Source: Pyropia haitanensis (taxonomy: Eukaryota > Rhodophyta > Bangiophyceae > Bangiales > Bangiaceae). Taken from it: 64,000 bases of DNA. The translations under genes and the position numbers were made by a program. Under the pieces are notes generated by a model. That model did not search any database, was not told where the DNA came from, and saw only the letters and a list, made by a program, of their open reading frames with translations. The stretch spans positions 1,240,001-1,304,000 of the forward strand of contig SDUX01000001.1 in NCBI GenBank assembly GCA_008729055.1, in the 5' to 3' direction. This document shows positions 21,096-32,962 of the stretch, piece by piece. Each line of letters starts with the position of its first letter. The stretch's first letter is position 1.

Positions 21096-21987
21096 GCAGC
21101 GACGGGGGGGGCGGCGGTGGGCGCCGCAAGGCGGCGGCCGCCCTCACCGAGCTCCGTGCCGACCTTGCCGCCGCGTCGGCGCACCTGCTCGCGTCGGCAG
21201 AGATGTTTGGCGCCAAGTACGATGCCGCCCGCCGGGCGGGGGGGGGGGGCCGTGGCGGGGGGGCGGTGGTGGTGGCGGCGGTGGCGGCGGCGGCGGCGGC
21301 GGCCGCCGCCCGGCGCGCGTGGCACCCCCGACGGCGGGGAGGTGGGGCGGCCCGGCGTGGCCCGACGTGTCCCCGCGTGGCGGCGGCGGCGGCGGCGGCG
21401 TGGCGCGGGCGCTGTCCCGGCCCCGCCGGCGGTCATTGGTGGGTGCGAGGGGTTCCTCCACCGCTGGCGGCTCGCCCGCCACCCCGCTGACCGCGGGGGC
21501 GGGGTGGGCGGCCGCGGTCGCGGCGGGCGGGACGGCCCCAGAGGCGGGTGGCGGCTCGCCGGCGTGGGCGCCGGGCTGGCGGGGGGACGCGGGGGGGGAC
21601 GGCGCGCCACCCCGCCACGCGCGCGCGCTGTCGGGCATCCCCGAGGCGTGGTCGATGGAGAACCTCGCCGCCGCGCGCGCGCCGGCGGCGGCGGCCGCCG
21701 CCGCCGACGCGGCCGCGCCAGACGCGGCCGCCCCGCCCGCGGTCGCCCCGCCGCCACCATCGACCGCCGCGTGGCCCCGCCGCGTGTCGCCGACGCCGGC
21801 AGCGGCGGCGGCAGCGGCGGCGGCCGCGGCGGCACCGCGGACGCCGGTAGCGGCGGCCGCGGCACCGCCGGCGGTGCCGCTGTTGCCGCTGCTGGCGCTG
21901 GGGGAATCCCGCCGGCCGCGGCGGTGGGCGAGCCTGGATGACCTGCTCGGCGCCATGGACGAGGACGATGGCGGGGGTGGGGGTGGG

Positions 21988-22033
<46 letters not shown>

Positions 22034-22650
22034 GTGGTGGTGGTGGTGGTGGTGGTGGTGGCGGCGGCGTGGCCGGCCCGACGCCGGGGGGGGTGCTGCC
22101 GCGGTCCATTTCGCTCGACGGGGGGCTCGTTGCGGGCGGCCGGACGGAGGGGGTGGCGGAGGGGGACACGGACGATGAGATGGACGGGGTGGCGGATGAG
22201 AGCCTCCTCAGCGATGACGCGGTGCTGTTCAACGCGGTACGTTGGTGGGAGGGGGATGGAAGGAAGGGAGGGGGGGGGGGGCAACCGACCGCGTCGCGCG
22301 CGAGCTGTCGTGGTCGGTCCACGCCGCCCGCCACAGAGGAGGGGACGGCCGACGGGCCCGTCGCCGCCGCCCGCGTGCACAACCCAACTAACACAGACGT
22401 TGGACCTTTCCCCCCCTTCTTCACACGCCCCCCCCCTTTGCATCCCCCCGTTTCCCATCCACCCCCCCCCGCCCCGCCCCTCCCTTCGCCCTTCACCCGG
22501 TGCCCGCAGTTTGTCTACGCCTCCGCCACGGCGCTCGACGCCCTCTACGCGGTCGTGCTACTCGCGCTGGGCGACCTCGAGGCCGCCGCCGCCGCCGCCG
22601 CCCCCGACGCTGCCAGTGACCCAAACGCCCCAGACGGGCTGCCATACTGA
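15747..22650 (+). CDS. large FUSC/aromatic-acid-exporter-like membrane protein with two membrane domains
   Basis: About 2,200 residues. The first half has a hydrophobic block of about six helices (about 16,900-17,500); a second follows at about 19,460-19,960, with the W-T-x-x-x-x-A-L-V-S-Q-P-T-S-E-A-T pattern typical of FUSC proteins, which export organic anions. Long cytoplasmic, Ala/Gly/Pro-rich regions separate and follow the blocks. One intron, 22237-22509 (273 bp, GTACGT...CCCGCAG, phase 0), precedes a last exon ending YASATALD... to the stop at 22648-22650. The frame changes twice as if one base were missing, at the 13-G run 17507-17519 and the 12-G run 21238-21249; these are probably sequence errors. 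Start is uncertain: ATG 15747 follows the C-rich leader; 14832 and 16620 are alternatives. Substrate unknown. Convergent with MCM8. Confidence 0.75.
16343..16438 (+). repeat. (GGC)n trinucleotide tract in coding DNA
   Basis: About 32 GGC units with one GGT interruption, read as poly-Gly in the FUSC frame. Similar shorter tracts occur at 21057-21092, 21978-22067, 32860-32990, 49018-49054 and 50170-50250. Such tracts are prone to length change. Confidence 0.9.
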
Positions 22651-23074
22651 CCGCCCCGGACAGGCTGCCGGCTTCAACCGCGCCGACCGCGGCATGGGGG
22701 GACGGCGTCGACCGCGGGCGGGGGGGTAGGGGAGGGGAGGGGGCAAACGCCAAAGAGACGGACCACCTAACGACCGTCGTGGCAGCGTCGCCCGCTCAAA
22801 CGACCCACACACACCCCACGGAGGCGTCGCGGACGCCGCCCGCCCGGAGCGATACGCGGAGGTCGGCGTGCGACCAGGGGAGACCGGCCCGCACCGCGAC
22901 CATCCGCCGCCGCGAGCATCAGCCACTAGGTTTGCCGTGGTGGGCTGTCGCCACCGTCGCGGCGCGTGGTCGGGGGAGCAGCGACGCGCGCCACCCCCCC
23001 GGCAGTCCCCCCTCGCGCGACCTGCCCCTTGCATCCCCCGCACCTACCGCCGCACCTCACCGTCGAGGTCCGCG
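22651..23074. other. convergent intergenic region
   Basis: About 420 bp between the stops of the FUSC gene and MCM8. GC-rich, no domain-bearing frame; must hold both 3' ends, but no polyadenylation signal is obvious. Confidence 0.6.
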
Positions 23075-26000
23075 TCACCCTCGGCGCGTCCGCTTGTGCC
23101 GCAGCGGCGTGGCGTAGGCCGAGCTCTGCAGCTGGTACCGGCCCGGCCCCTTTAGCAGCAGCCAGTTTTCCCGGTTGAGCGTCTCAACCAGCCCCTCCGT
23201 CGCGCCCGCCGGCAGCCCCGCGTCCGTGGCGAGCCGCCGAATCTCGGCGATTGGGAACAGGCGGTCGCGGCGGCGCTCCGCCTCCGCGTGGAGGAGCTCC
23301 GCGAGCGCCTTGACCAGCGCGTACTGGCTGAGGCCCGACGCGCGGCTGAGGTCCACCCGCCCCGCCGCGTCGGTCCACTCGTCGAGCAGCGAGTGGCGGA
23401 GGAGCTCCACGACGTCCATCGCGTGGTCGGCGGTCACCTCGGGGCGGAGCTCCGCCTTGGCCCGTGCCTGCGCGAGGCGGATCAGGCTCTCCAGCTGCCG
23501 CGTCGTGACGGGGGTGGTGTCGAGCGTGCGCTCGCGGACGCCCTTGCGGAGGGTGAGGTAAAACTGCCGGAGCGCGTCCTTGGCGCCCGCCGTCAGCGTC
23601 GGCGTCACGTACGTGCGCGCGTAGGCGAGGTACTTGCGAAAGACGGCGGGGCGGATGGGGTCCACCACCGCGGGGTCCCGCACGCCCCGCGTAAGCAGCC
23701 GCTTGGGGAGGGGGACGCGCGAGGGGGGCTTGGCGGCCCCGTCCGCACCCTCCTCCTCCTCATCGTCCACCTCATCTGCAAATCGCCGGCGCGGCCCCCC
23801 GAACGGCGGCCGCGGCGGTCGCGCGCGTGAGCCGCCACCGCCCTCCCGCCCGAGCATGGACATGACGTGCTCCGAGATGAAGCGGTCCCGGTTCGCGTCG
23901 GGCCGGTCCATCAGCACAAAGACGAGGTCAAACCGGGACAGCAGGGGCAGGGGCATCTTGAGGTTCTCACACACCGTCCGGGAGCGGTCGTAGTGGCCGC
24001 CCACCGGGTTGGCCGCCGCCACCACCGACGTGCGCGCCGACAGGTTACACACGATGCCCGCCTTGGCCACGCTCACGCTCTGCTGCTCCATCGCCTCGAG
24101 CAGCGCCGCGTACTCGGCGTTCATCTTGTCAAACTCATCGATCGCGACGAGGCCGCGGTCACCCAGCACGAGCGCCCCCGCCTCGAGCGCAAAGTCCCCC
24201 CCCGCCTCGCGCACCACCGACACGGTGAGGCCAACGGTGGAGGAGGTGTTGCCGCACACGTACACCCCGCGGGGCGCCAGGCGGGAGGTCGCCTTGAGCA
24301 TCTGCGACTTGCCAAGGCCGGGGTCCCCCACCACCAGGCAGTGGATATCGGGCCGCACGTTGACCGCGTGGTCGACCGCCGCGGCGGCAGCAGCGGCGGC
24401 AGCAGCGGCGGCGGCGGCGGCGGCATCGCCGCCGCGCGGACAACGGCAGGTAGGCGGCGCGGCGCCACTACCAGATGGTGGCGCTGCTGCGCCGCGGGCA
24501 CCGTTGCGGACGCAGCCGGGCCCGCAGCTGGGTGGCGGCACCGCCGTCGGCGCGATGGTCGCCGGGCTTCCCCCGAGTAGCGACAGCAACAGGCCCGCCT
24601 TGACCATCTCGTGGCCGTAAATAGCGGGGCACAGCGAGTGCACCAGCTGCCGGAACGCGTCCGGGTCGTTGCCAATCTCCTTGATGGCCTCGAGGTCCCG
24701 CTTGGAAAAGCCCGCCGCGCCCGTCGTGTCGTCCACGTCCCCATCCTTACCAAACGGGTCCTCCTCCTCCTCCTCCTCATCCTGGCTGCGGCCGCTTTCT
24801 CCACTGCCGCTCTCGTCCTCCCCATCGCTTATAAACAGCTCCCGATCCGACTCGCGGGTCAGCTGCACCAACCCCGACGCGCCCTCCGACGCCAGCCGCA
24901 CCAGCTGGTCCGCCCCGCCAGCCGCCCGGCCACGACGAGCGGATGACCGCCGACGCCCCCCGCCCCGCTCCTTCAGCTCCTTGACCGCGCTGCGCGCCGT
25001 CCGCACGTCGTTGGCCTCGAGAAAGATATAATACAGGCTCTTGTTGCCCTGCCCGCCCCCCCCCGTCCCCCCACCCGCCCCTCCGCGTCAACGTTGAGCA
25101 CCCGTACGATGCCGCTGACGGTGACCACATCGCCGGGGATGCACTGGTCAATGAGATCGTCCACCAGCTCCACGTCCACGGTGCGGGGCATGCGGCCCTC
25201 CTCGCGGCCGCCGTCCACGTCCACGACAGGCCCCTCCTCCTCCATAATCTCCTGCAGCCGGATCTTTTGCCAGTCGACGCTCTCCGCCGTCGCCCGCAGC
25301 GGCACAAACGCGCGCGCACGGCAACGGGGGGCCCGCGCGCACCGCACGGGGGGCTCGTAGATGAAGTCGGCAAAGTTGGCGGCTGTCATCGCGCCGCACT
25401 TGGTGCACTCAAACTGCATCGACCGCACCTGCTGGCGGGTCGCCGACACGCGGATGACCGTGCCGCGGACGGCCACAAACGTGCCGACGGCGCCGCCTTT
25501 GAGCGCCCGCAGCGGGGTGACGGGCCAAAAGTGGCGCACCCGCGGCCAGATGCGAGTAGAGAGCGTGACGGGGCCGGTGTGAAAGTCCACCGCCTCGGCC
25601 AGGCGGCCGCCACCGCCGAGAGCCGACGGGGGTGACATGGGGGGGGGATCCGTCGCGAGCTTGAACGCGGCCCGCTTGGCCGCAAGCCCAATGATGCCGA
25701 GCGTCGCGTCGGGCGCGACGGCGATCGACTGGGCAGAGCTCCGCAGGATGGACAGGTTCGTGTCGGGCACGTAGTCGGGGTGCGCGCTGTCCAGCCGCCG
25801 CATGTCGAGCGGGAGCACCCACGTCAGGTGAGGCTCCGCCGCGAGCAACGCCCGCCCGGCTGGGTCGCTGGCAAAAAAGCGCGAGATGGTCCGCACCGCC
25901 CGCCGGCGGCCGGTGCACTCGTCCGCGTCCTCGTCCTCCTCCTTGGGGAAGTAGATGGACCAGCCCGCGGCGCCCGCCCAGCTGGCCGCCACCGCATCCT

Positions 26001-26334
26001 CGTCGGGTGGCTCAGCACCGGCCGCGGGCGTAGCAGCAGCAGCGGGGCGCTGGCTGTGAGGCGTCGCCCCGGATGTGCCCGTCCCGCGGCCGCTGCTGCC
26101 ACCCCCAGACCCAGACGCATCCCCAGACCCGGACGCATCCCCAGACGCACCCCCGCCGTCGCCGGTCCAGCCCGGAGTTGAAGACGTGCGCAACACTAGA
26201 GACGGCTGCGAGGTAGTGGAGGCGGGGGTGGGGGCCTCGGGAGGGGCCACGCTGGGCGTGGCTGCCGACAGGCTGCCGCCCCACGCCCCCGTCCACGGCA
26301 GCTCCGCGTCATCGTCGCCGGCAGCGTCGCCCAT
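23075..26334 (-). CDS. minichromosome maintenance protein 8 (MCM8) helicase
   Basis: About 1,085 residues from ATG 26334. The N-terminal part carries an OB fold with a C4-type zinc site (CTKCGAM, then Cys pair near 25,320) and the MCM8-like stretch PRTVDVELVDDLIDQCIPGD. The C-terminal part has the AAA+ core: LVHSLCPAIYGHEMVKAGLL, Walker A GDPGLGKS, Walker B AIDEFDKM, arginine finger LSRFD, and a C-terminal winged helix. The GDFALEAGALVLGD stretch is characteristic of MCM8 rather than MCM2-7. MCM8 works with MCM9 in homologous recombination and crosslink repair, including meiosis. An Ala-rich insert (about 24,365-24,560) lies just before Walker A. The frame changes once, at the nine-C run 25056-25064, as if one base were missing, leaving the 26334 frame for the one that ends at 23075; probably a sequence error. 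No intron needed. Confidence 0.92.
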
Positions 26335-27089
26335 TCCGAAGCGCCCAGCACGCAGGGGCGAGGAGTGCGCGGTCTATTCGAGGTAGGTGCAGGGAGTGCC
26401 AAGCGACAACGGCGCTACCTGCACCATGGTCAAGGAGTGGGGGGCAAGGACAACACGCAACGCAGGACGACGCCGCGTGACGGAAGAGCTGCCGACGACC
26501 GCGGCCAACACCCACATCACTGCTGGAAACCCCCAGTCGAGAAGGACTTTACGCGGGAACCGCGGATGCATACACCGAGCACACAATTTCGGTCTGCTGG
26601 CTCTGTAACTATCAAGAATTTCATTCACGATTGAAACAGGTGCTGTCAAGTTGACGGAGCTCATTCCCCTCGCGGTACGCCGTTGATCCGCCTAAGTAGT
26701 CAGCACACCCCTCTTGCTCGCCCTCTGTCGTGACGAGCCCCGTGTGGCCGCACCGCCGCCACCACGAGTGTCGACCGCGTGGCCGACGCATCCCCTCCCC
26801 CCCCTCTCCTCTCCCTCCCCTCCCGGACCGTGCCCCTTCGTCCCCCTCCTGTCACCGTCCACCTCTCCTACCCGGCTGGCGAGTCTTTCTCCCCAAGGTT
26901 TGTTCCCTACCCCCTCCCCCCGCCCTACTTGTCCTGCTCCCTCCACCCCCGGCGCCTGCGCTGCCTCCTTCGTGGCCCGCTTCTTCCCCCCCCCCCCCCT
27001 CCCACATCCCCAGACGGATGTGCGTGCCCGCACGGCACCGTCGCCGCCGCGTCGTGTGACGCCCCCCGCGCCCGCGGCGCGGCGCGCCC
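26335..27089. other. divergent promoter region, MCM8 / BK channel
   Basis: About 750 bp between the two ATGs. 26,390-26,700 is of mixed composition with more A/T; 26,780-27,005 is pyrimidine-rich on the plus strand (CTCCCC-type runs) and is the likely leader of the channel gene. No TATA box is evident. Confidence 0.55.
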
Positions 27090-30000
27090 ATGGCGCGCGT
27101 GCCGCCGGTGGGCCGCCCCCCACCCCGCCACGGCCGGCCACCCCTGCCGCCGCCCCGCCCGCCGCCGCCGCCGCCATTGGCGCGGCCGCCGCCATTCCCT
27201 CCCGCGCCGCCGCCGGCGAGAGGGCAGCCGCCGCCATTCCCTCCCGCGCCGCCGCCGGCGGGAGGGCGGCCGCCGGCGGCGGCCGCCGCTGGCCAGCGAC
27301 CGCCGCTGCCCGCCGCCGCCGGCCGGCCACCGCGGCCGCCGCCGCGGCCGCCGCCGCCGCCGCTTCTGCCGCCACCACCGTGGCGGCCGGCGGCACCCGC
27401 CGCGGTGAGGGGCCGCCCGCCGCTGGTGCCGCCATCACCCGCCCGCCGTCGGGTGGACCGTGGGTCGGCTGCCGCGGCGGCGGGGGGGGCGGGGGGAGGG
27501 GCGGCGCCCCTGTGGCAGGGGCGGCGGCCGCCCTCCCGGCCGCCACCCGCTGGCGCCGCTGCCGCTGCCGCTGACGCTGCTCCCCGTCGCCCGTCCAAGG
27601 CGGCAGCCGCGCCGTGGTGGGGCGTCCACCAGCTGTGGCTATCCCTGCTGCTCGTGCTGGTGGGTATGGGCCTCGGCCTCGCCGTTGGCCGCTCGGGCCT
27701 TGTCGCGCCGCCCGTGCCGGCCGCGCCGGCAGCGCGGTTGCCTGGCGTAGGCCCGCCCCAGGTGGTGCCGGCGGAGGGCGCGCTCGCTGCGCCACCAAAC
27801 CCCCCACCCCCCCTCTCCTCCCCCCCCTCTTTCCCACGCGCGCCGTCCATGGCCGCCGTTCGCGCCACGGCCGCGGACGGCGCGTTCCGCGCGCGCCTGT
27901 GGGAGGCCCGCCAGCAACGGCAGCGGCGGCGGCTGAGCCGCGCCGCGGCGGTCGACACCCCCCCCCTGGTGCGGGCGCCCGCGGCGGACCCGCCGCCGTG
28001 GACGTCCATCGCGATGCTCCTCCGCCGGGCGGTGGCGCTGTGGCTGGCGCTCTTCTCGTGGGCGCTCCTCCGCCGCTATATGTCCGCCACCCTCTACGCC
28101 GACACCGACGTGGCGGCCGCGGCCGCCGCCGCCGCGGCCGCCGCCACCGCCGCGGCAGCGGCGGGGGGGGGCGGCGCCGCCGCCGCCGCCGGCGCCACTG
28201 CCGCCTGGGTCGGCTCCCTGCCGTCGCCCGTGTGGCCGCCGTCGCCGTCGATAGGCGCTCCGGACCGGCGCTCCTACGCCGCCCCCGCGCCTCCGCCCCG
28301 CGACGGCATCCTTACCACGTTGTCGTCGCTGCGGCGGCAGGCGCAGCGGGCGGGCCGGCACCTCTGGCGCACCCTCCGCCGCAAGGTGTGGGCGCTTGCG
28401 CTGCCGCCGCGGGTGGTGGCGCACGGCTTTGGCAAGCCCCGGCTGGTCGCCGCTATCGCCGTCTGCTGCCTGTACGTGCTCAACACGTACCTCCGGCGGG
28501 TGCCGCCGCTGGTGTACATCTTCCAGGCCACGTACGGCACGGCGCTGCTGGCCAAGCTTATCTACTCCTTTTCCCAGACGGAGCAGCCGGTCCACTTTTT
28601 GTTGACGCCCACCCTCCTGTGCGATCTCGCGTCCATTCCGTCGCTGTTGTTTGCGTCGGGGGGGCTGTGGCTCAACTTCTCTTTCCTTCAAGCCGTCGCC
28701 GCGTTGCGGCAGTACCACGCGCTGCAGCGGCACCGGCTCGTGGCGGTGCCTGGCCGGACCATCCACCGGGTGCTGCTGGATACGGGTCTGCAGCTGCTCG
28801 TGTTCATTTTCACCGCCACCTGCGGCCTTCAGTTTTTTGAGCTGCTCGGCGACCCGGGGGCGGAGATGCGGTCGGAGCAGTTTGAGCTGACGACCGCGCA
28901 CGTCATCTATTTTGCAGTTGTGACGCTTCTGTCGGTTGGGTACGGCGACTTTGTGCCCTACACCCTGGCGGGCCGGCTGTGGGTGGTGGTCAACGTGTTG
29001 TTTGCCGCCTTCCTCGTCGCCCGTGAGATTTCGGAACTCCTCGACGCGGTCGCCACCGTCCGCAGCGGCAGTGGCGCGTACGTGGCCGCCCCCGACATCC
29101 GGCACGTGGTGCTCACGGGCCACGTGCGGTGGGAAGACCTCACCCACTTTGTGGCCCAGTTTGTGGCCCGCCCACGCCACGGCAGCCAGGAGCGGGTGGT
29201 TGTCATGACCGCCCGGCCGGCCTGGTCGGACGCGGACTGGAACCAGGCGATCGCGGCGGATGGCCGCCTCGCCGACCGGGTGACACTCCTGCACGGCTCC
29301 CCGCTGCTGGGCGCGGACGTTCTGCGGGCGGGCATCCCGACGGCGGCGGCGGTGTTTGTGCTGCCCGACCAGGCGGCGGCGGACGCGTACCACGCGGATT
29401 CGGACGTCCTCAAGACCGTCCTCGCCGTCCGCTTCCACGCGCCCGCCGTGCCCATCTACACGACCAACGCGCTGGCCGACAGCACGTTCCAGTTTCGCAT
29501 CGCGTTGCAGCCCGTGTACGTGGCCGACGAATTCGCGCCGCTGCCGGCGCGGTCTGGGGAAGCGTCCCGCTCCTCCGATGCCACCGACTGTACCGTTGCG
29601 GGGGAGGAGCTCGAACATGTAGACATGGGGGGCATGGCGAAGGACAAGAGCCTGACGACGTGCAGTACGGGCTTCCCGGGTCGCAGAGCCGTGCGCGAAG
29701 CACCACGTTGGCCTCCGCTGCCGCCGTGGCGGCCTTTGCCGAAGGCAGCGCCGTCGCATCGGATGACGGCCCGTCGGTCGTTGGCAGCGGCAGCGTTAGT
29801 GTCGGTCGCGGCGGCGGCTACGAGTCTCCTCCGTCGCCGCCCCCGCTCGGAGCTGGTGGCGCGTGGAGCGGTGCCTCTACCCCAGCGTCCGTGGCAGGCC
29901 GGCGGGTGCCGAGTGTGCCGCTCCTGGCACTCACCGAGAGCCCTTCCACGGATGACCTTTCGGCCGCTGCCGCGCTGCACGCCATGTCGTATCCAGGACA

Positions 30001-32931
30001 GGCGTCCCAGACGCCGCCTGCACGACTGGTGGGCGACGGCCGAGGCGGTGGGGACGGTGGCGGCGGCAGCGGCAGCGCTGCTCCTGGTCGCCTGGCCATC
30101 GGGGCTCGCAGTCCCGGGCGCGCGGCGGCGTCATCGCGGACGCCTACGCCTCACTGGCAGTCGCCCGGGCGGGACGCGGCACGCCACGGCGGCACCCCGT
30201 CGTCGCTCGACGTCAGCCAGTACCTCCCCCGGTCGTCGAGCACGCGGGGTACGCTGCTGGCGCCATCCACCCCGGCCGGCGGCGCTTTGACGGACGACGG
30301 CCTGCCCCGCTCCTCGTCGGAGCGGTGGCCCGCGCCGCCCGTCATGGGCGGGGCCGCCGCTTGGGGGGGTGCCGCGGGCATGACTTACTTTGGGTACGGC
30401 TCTACCCAGGGTGGCGCTAGCGGCGGCGCCGGCATTGACCCTGCCCTGAGCAGCACCGCGCCCGGCTGGGGTAGTGCTCTGGCGGGTGGCGCCGGCGCTG
30501 CCAGTGGCAGTGGCAGCGTCGGCCGGCCGGGCTTGGCCAACCTGCCCTGGTCGTCGGGGACGGGCGCGGCGGTGCGGCAGGCGGCGCTGACGGCCATTGA
30601 CCGGCTTGACCGGTTTGTGTTTCGGGCGGTGCCGACGCCCGTCCCGCGGCCCGTGCCGCCATCCCCCTTTGTCGCCGGCGGGGGCGCGGGCGGGGGGCTG
30701 GGCGGCCCGCTCGGGTCGTTTACGCCCCGCGTGGGGCCTGGCTTCACCCCGCGGCTGGGCGTGGCGTCCTTGCCAGGGCCGGCGGGGGCGATGGCGCCCA
30801 CCCCGTTTGCGCTCAACCCGATGGTGGGGGAGGGTGACGGGCGGGGGGGGCTGTGGGCGGGGCCGGGCGCGGGGGGGGGGGGCTCGGGCCCGCCTCTGGG
30901 GGTCTGTATGGCGCCGCCACGATGGGCGGCGGCGGCGGCGGCGGTGGCTTGGCTGGTGGTGGTGGCGGCGGGGGCGACGGCCGGGGTGGCGTCGGCGACA
31001 GCAGCAGCGGCGGCGGCAGCTGGGACGAGCCGCCGCAGACGCGGGCGGCAGAGTGGGACCGCCTGATCCAGCCCGCGGCGGAAGCGGGCGACTACTACTC
31101 CCCAGAGGACGAGACCGTGGAAGGGGCGGCGGCGGCGGCCGGCAGCGGCGGCGGGCCGCCCAGCGCGGGCGGCATGGGTGGCGTCCCGCCTGCGTCCGCG
31201 TCGGCGGACGCGGCGGCCGCCGCCGCGGCCGCGTCGCTGGGCGCCGCCACGGCGTACGCGGCGGCCGCCGCGGCGCACACCCAGGGCTCGGAGCCGACGG
31301 CGCGCACCAGCTACTCCCTGTGTGTGCAGTCCATGTCGATGGGGCTCCTCGCGGAGAATGTGTTTTGCCACGGCCTGAGCACGCTGCTCACGAACGCGGT
31401 CGTCCGCGTCGACGGCTGGGACCGGCCGGTGGAGGAGGAGGCGCGGTGGGAGGAGCTGCCGACCTCGCCGCCGCCCGCTATGGTGGCGGGGGGGGGGGGG
31501 GGGGTGCCGCCGCGGCCGCCACCGGCACGGCGGTGCCGGCCGCTGCGGCCGCCACCGACGCGCGGGCGGGCGCCGCTGGCGGCGGCGGTGGGCCCCTCCC
31601 GTGGCTCCGTGAGTACCGCGCCGGCGCGCTGTGCGGCCTGGTCGTTGCGCTCATCCCGCCGCTCCTGGCGGGCGCCCGCTTTGGCGACGCCGCCCCAGTG
31701 CTGGCCGACTTTGGGCTGGTCCTGATGGCCGCCCGCCGGGCCCGGCCCGCCGGTGGCGGCGGCGACGCGCCGCCACCCCCCCCTGCCGAGCTGCTTGGTG
31801 ACGACTGGGGCGGCGACGGCGACGGCGCGCCGCCGCTGCCGCCGCCACCGCCGCCCCCGTGGGCCCTCCTGTCGGTGGAGACGACGCTCGGCGAGGACGC
31901 CGAGGCGCTGGTGCTCACCTACCACGACGCCTGGGCGGTGCCGCTGCTGTTAGAGGACGCGGCGCGGGTGGTGACGGGGTGGCCGGGGGGGGGAGCGGCC
32001 GAGGAGCCGTCTCCGCCGTCCACGCCGTCCCCACCGCGAGCCGCGGCGCGGGCGGAGGGGGCGCCGCCGCCCGAGCGCCGGGACCGCGTTGGCGGCGACG
32101 GCGGCCGGCTCCGCCTCGCCGCGACGACCGCTGATCCGCTCGGCCGCCACGGCCGCGGAGGCGCGGATGCGTCGGCGTCGGCGCCGGCGCTGCCGGCGCT
32201 GGCGTCTGGGTCTTCGGGCGAGTCACCGGCGGGCCCACCCGCCCTGCGTGGCGGTATGGGCCTCATGGCGGGCGGGCAGCGCGGCTCGTCGGGCTCCTTG
32301 GCAGGCTTGGCGACGGCCGCGGCGTCGGGCCACGTGTGGACGCCGCCCATCGAGGCGTTCCCAGGCGCCGTGTCGGGGCGCAGTGGCAGCAGTGGGTCCG
32401 GGGGGGCGGGGGTGCGCGACGACCCCTGGCGGGGGTTTGCAGCCAGCGGGCTTGCCGCTGGACCGCCCCCCGCGGCGGGCGTTTGGCGGCGTACGAGCAC
32501 GGTGGCCAGCAACGGTGGCGCCGGTGGTGGCGGCAGCGGCGGCGACGGCGGCGGCAGCGGCGGCGGCAGCGGCGGTGACGGTGGCGGCAGCGGCAACGAC
32601 GTCGACCGTGACTCGGACGACGGCATCAGCAGCCGCAGCGGCGGCGGCAGCCGCAGCGGCGGCGGCAGCCGCAGTGGCGGCGGCAACCGCAGTGGCGGCG
32701 GCAGCCTCAGCAGTGTGGCGGGCGGGGCAGGCCTGCGGCGGCGGCGCGGGCAGCAGCGGCGGCAGCCGTCCAAGGTGGACCTGGAGATTGTCATGGACGA
32801 CCTGGTCGACCGCCGCCGCGGCGGCGTGGAACCCGCCCGTAGCCGCCGCGGCGGCGACAGTGGCAGCGGCAGCGGCAGTGGTGGCGGCGGCGGCGGCGGC
32901 AGTGGCAGTGGCGGTGGCGGTGGCAGCGGTA

Positions 32932-32962
<31 letters not shown>

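Noticed and set aside
14774..21490. One uninterrupted 2,238-codon plus-strand frame
   Set aside because: Only its part after about 17,520 carries domain-like protein. The first 900 codons are Arg/Pro-rich shadow of the correct frame; very high GC removes stop codons from all frames.
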